Source of the DNA: Nitrosopumilus oxyclinae
GTDB taxonomy: Archaea > Thermoproteota > Nitrososphaeria > Nitrososphaerales > Nitrosopumilaceae
Reading direction: 5' to 3'
DNA: 64,000 bases
Assembly (NCBI RefSeq): GCF_013407165.1
Contig: NZ_CP026994.1
Coordinates: forward strand, 744,001 to 808,000
Shown: piece after piece, positions 62,381 through 64,000 of the stretch
Numbering within the stretch: the stretch's first letter is position 1
How the letters are laid out: every line of letters begins with the position of its first letter
Made by a program: the position numbers and the translations under genes
Notes under the pieces: generated by a model
What the model saw: only the letters and a program-made list of their open reading frames with translations
Told to the model about the DNA's origin: nothing
The model's database searches: none

Positions 62381-62411
62381 AATTTTTTACATTTAGTCGG
62401 GTTTGATAAAC

Positions 62412-62627
62412 TCATTGTAGTTTTTCATCAGTTTTAGATGTTAAAAAAGCAATTTCTTGTTCTATTTTTTTTATTTCACCTATTGTGATTGTTTGTAATT
62501 TTTCTATATTTTTAATTTCATCATTAGAAAGATCCAATATTAGTTCAAAATCTAGATGTTTCAATGTATTTAGATAAGAATTCCTTTGCTCCAAGAGTTT
62601 TTCAATTATTATGTCAAATTCAGACAT
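62412..62627 (-). CDS. Hypothetical coiled-coil protein (about 71 aa)
   Basis: ATG 62627 or ATG 62639 in frame. A helical, charged protein (EKLLEQRNSYLNTLKHLDFEL ... GEIKKIEQEIAFLTSK) probably a short coiled coil. 31 bases upstream of the methyltransferase gene on the same strand. Confidence 0.55.
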   Translation of the reverse strand: MSEFDIIIEKLLEQRNSYLNTLKHLDFELILDLSNDEIKNIEKLQTITIGEIKKIEQEIAFLTSKTDEKLQ

Positions 62628-62639
62628 TCTATAATTCAT

Positions 62640-63008
62640 GTTTTCAAGATTTTAAAATATCTATTGTAGTAATTTTTGTTTTAGAAGACATAATTATTTA
62701 TTTTCCACTTAGAATTTGCATAGATTGTATTCTAAATATTTTTGAGAAATAGGCACAAGTTGATAATGTACCTTAAACTATCATACGACAAGTTTATAGA
62801 TCGCAAATTCCAACTAATTTAGAAGGTTAGAGATAACAGTATCTAGATTACTGCACATCTTGACTTTCATCTTTTAATTACTCTATGAATTCAAATTTTT
62901 ATGAATATTATTAGATTCTAAAAGGTTAAGATGATTATGGCATTTACACAATAATTTGTCGAGTTATTGTATAATTACCTACTTTACTATACACAATAGA
63001 CGAACAGT
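62640..63008. other. Intergenic region with inverted repeat before hjc
   Basis: No convincing gene. ACAATAA/TTATTGT (62948-62954 and 62964-62970) is an exact 7-base inverted repeat, 9 apart. A TATA-like TTGTATAATTA overlaps its right arm (62967-62977), so it may be an operator for hjc. Confidence 0.45.
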
Positions 63009-63590
63009 ATGGTATTGAGATCAAAATTTTCGGCACTAACAGTTACAAAGCAAAAAGAAAATCTACCACCCATTACGAATAATCAAAGAGCTGCAAGAAC
63101 ACGCAGACAGAGAGGATACCAGTGGGAAGATACGATTGTAAAGCGATTTAATAATACCGATGATTGGAAGGCATTTAGATTAGGCTCCCCAAGCATAGCA
63201 TTACCTGATGTATTGGCTGTAAATACTGATAATAGTGCAATCTTTACCATAGAGGCAAAATCAGGAACCAGTACATCTCTTCCAGTACCTGCAGATCAAA
63301 TTGAACGCTGCCTATCCTGGATTAAGACTTTTGATATTTATAAAAAAAGAAATGTTCTATTGGCATTCAAATTTCTATCAAAGAAAAGAATTGACATTGG
63401 AAAATATGAGAATAGAGAATTGAGAGAATATTTCAAAATCTGGGATGAATCTCTAGAAATTACTGACTGCGTGTGTACATATGAAGGTAAATTTTATGCC
63501 AAAATAGAGGGGTCTAGAAAAGAATTATTCCTCAAAGAATGCAAAATGCCATTTAAGACTAAACAACGAACTAGTGCTAAATCAGATTAA
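63009..63590 (+). CDS. hjc: Holliday junction resolvase-like nuclease (Hjc family)
   Basis: Structure-specific endonuclease for four-way junctions. 193 residues. The PD-(D/E)xK nuclease core is visible: RQRGYQWEDTIVKRF (Glu), a LPDVLAV (Asp) and TIEAKSG (Glu-x-Lys). It is longer than the roughly 120-140-residue Hjc, with a basic N-terminal tail and a C-terminal extension. Start ATG 63009. Confidence 0.85.
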   Translation: MVLRSKFSALTVTKQKENLPPITNNQRAARTRRQRGYQWEDTIVKRFNNTDDWKAFRLGSPSIALPDVLAVNTDNSAIFTIEAKSGTSTSLPVPADQIERCLSWIKTFDIYKKRNVLLAFKFLSKKRIDIGKYENRELREYFKIWDESLEITDCVCTYEGKFYAKIEGSRKELFLKECKMPFKTKQRTSAKSD

Positions 63591-63631
63591 TTCTTCAAAT
63601 CGTTTTTAAGGATAAGATGTCAAGTAGATGC

Positions 63632-64000
63632 ATGTCTGAAGAGAAGATCAATAAAGAATCATCAGAAAATAAGGTAGAATCTTTACTTGAAACAGTATCT
63701 GATGCCGAAGTAAATTCAAGAATAAGTTTTGAGGAATTTACAGATGAAAGAGCATTAATCAGTCATGACGCATTTGGAAAAAAGCAAATGAAGATCAAAG
63801 TACTAGAAGTTTCAGATGAAAATCCAGTACTAAAATGGAAGTTCGGTGATCGTGTAAAAGTTACTAAGATCATGGTAACCATCAAACATCTTACAACACA
63901 ACAAGTTGAAGAGGCAGAATTTGATATCGAAGCAATTGAAAGAGAATTAGCTGAAAAAAGACATTACTCTTCTACAAATAGATGGATACCAGCAGAAGAT
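63632..64000 (+). CDS. Hypothetical protein, truncated at window end
   Basis: From ATG 63632 the frame stays open to the last base (123 codons). An in-frame ATG at 63617 is possible; the T-rich TATA-like TTTTTAAG (63603-63610) fits 63632 better. The start is acidic (MSEEKINKESSENKVESLL), then a beta-rich part (KIKVLEVSDENPVLKWKFGDRV). No family recognised. Confidence 0.7.
   Translation, partial: MSEEKINKESSENKVESLLETVSDAEVNSRISFEEFTDERALISHDAFGKKQMKIKVLEVSDENPVLKWKFGDRVKVTKIMVTIKHLTTQQVEEAEFDIEAIERELAEKRHYSSTNRWIPAED

Overview
The window looks like a chromosomal segment of a marine ammonia-oxidising archaeon of the Nitrosopumilus type (Nitrososphaerota/Thaumarchaeota). This is inferred from low GC content, archaeal information-processing genes (aRF1 release factor, archaeal AspRS with GatCAB, Hjc resolvase, Rad3/XPD-like helicase), the archaeal purine enzyme PurP, TrmB regulators, class III signal peptides on pilin-like proteins, many small zinc-ribbon proteins, and promoters whose TATA box sits about 25-30 nt upstream of the start codon (leaderless mRNAs). 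No insertion sequence, prophage or CRISPR array was seen. One tRNA gene (Phe, GAA) is present; no rRNA.

Layout. 1-9 kb: a helicase truncated by the window edge, ilvD, small zinc ribbons, a HIT protein, aRF1, a DsbA-like oxidoreductase and a response regulator. 9-14 kb: CbtBA (putative cobalt uptake), two tandem winged-helix regulators, and a PhnDCE-type ABC importer; the regulator pair and the importer carry related inverted repeats just upstream of their TATA boxes. 14-24 kb: purP, aspS, the gatCAB operon (the transamidation route to Asn-/Gln-tRNA), an acyl-CoA synthetase and an aminotransferase.

24-46 kb is the most unusual part: a roughly 20 kb type IV pilus island. It holds a secreted protein, a histidine kinase, a response regulator, a TrmB-family regulator, a prepilin peptidase, an 858-residue surface protein, a TadC/ArlJ-like membrane platform, a secretion ATPase, two near-duplicate pilins, a VWA protein with its MoxR-type AAA+ ATPase, a further pilin-like protein, a 1028-residue pilin-like protein with a LamG-like domain, three proteins with in-frame tandem repeats (27, 18 and 15 bp units), a second TrmB paralogue and a KaiC-like ATPase. 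A nearly identical 25-bp element lies upstream of the TATA box of two of its transcription units, with diverged copies at others, suggesting a pilus regulon.

46-64 kb: ordinary chromosome with an LOR/SDH-type ornithine cyclodeaminase-like gene, HD hydrolase, PduO cobalamin adenosyltransferase, tRNA-Phe, Lrp/AsnC ligand-domain proteins, a class III nucleotidyl cyclase, ilvA, divergent purE/purK, a sugar nucleotidyltransferase, an LLM oxidoreductase/thiolase/DUF35 operon and hjc. Two genes appear to use non-canonical start codons backed by a good Shine-Dalgarno sequence (AUA at 49770, CUG at 37125, both on the minus strand). Several microproteins of about 28-48 codons, most of them zinc-ribbon-like, fill gaps that otherwise look empty.
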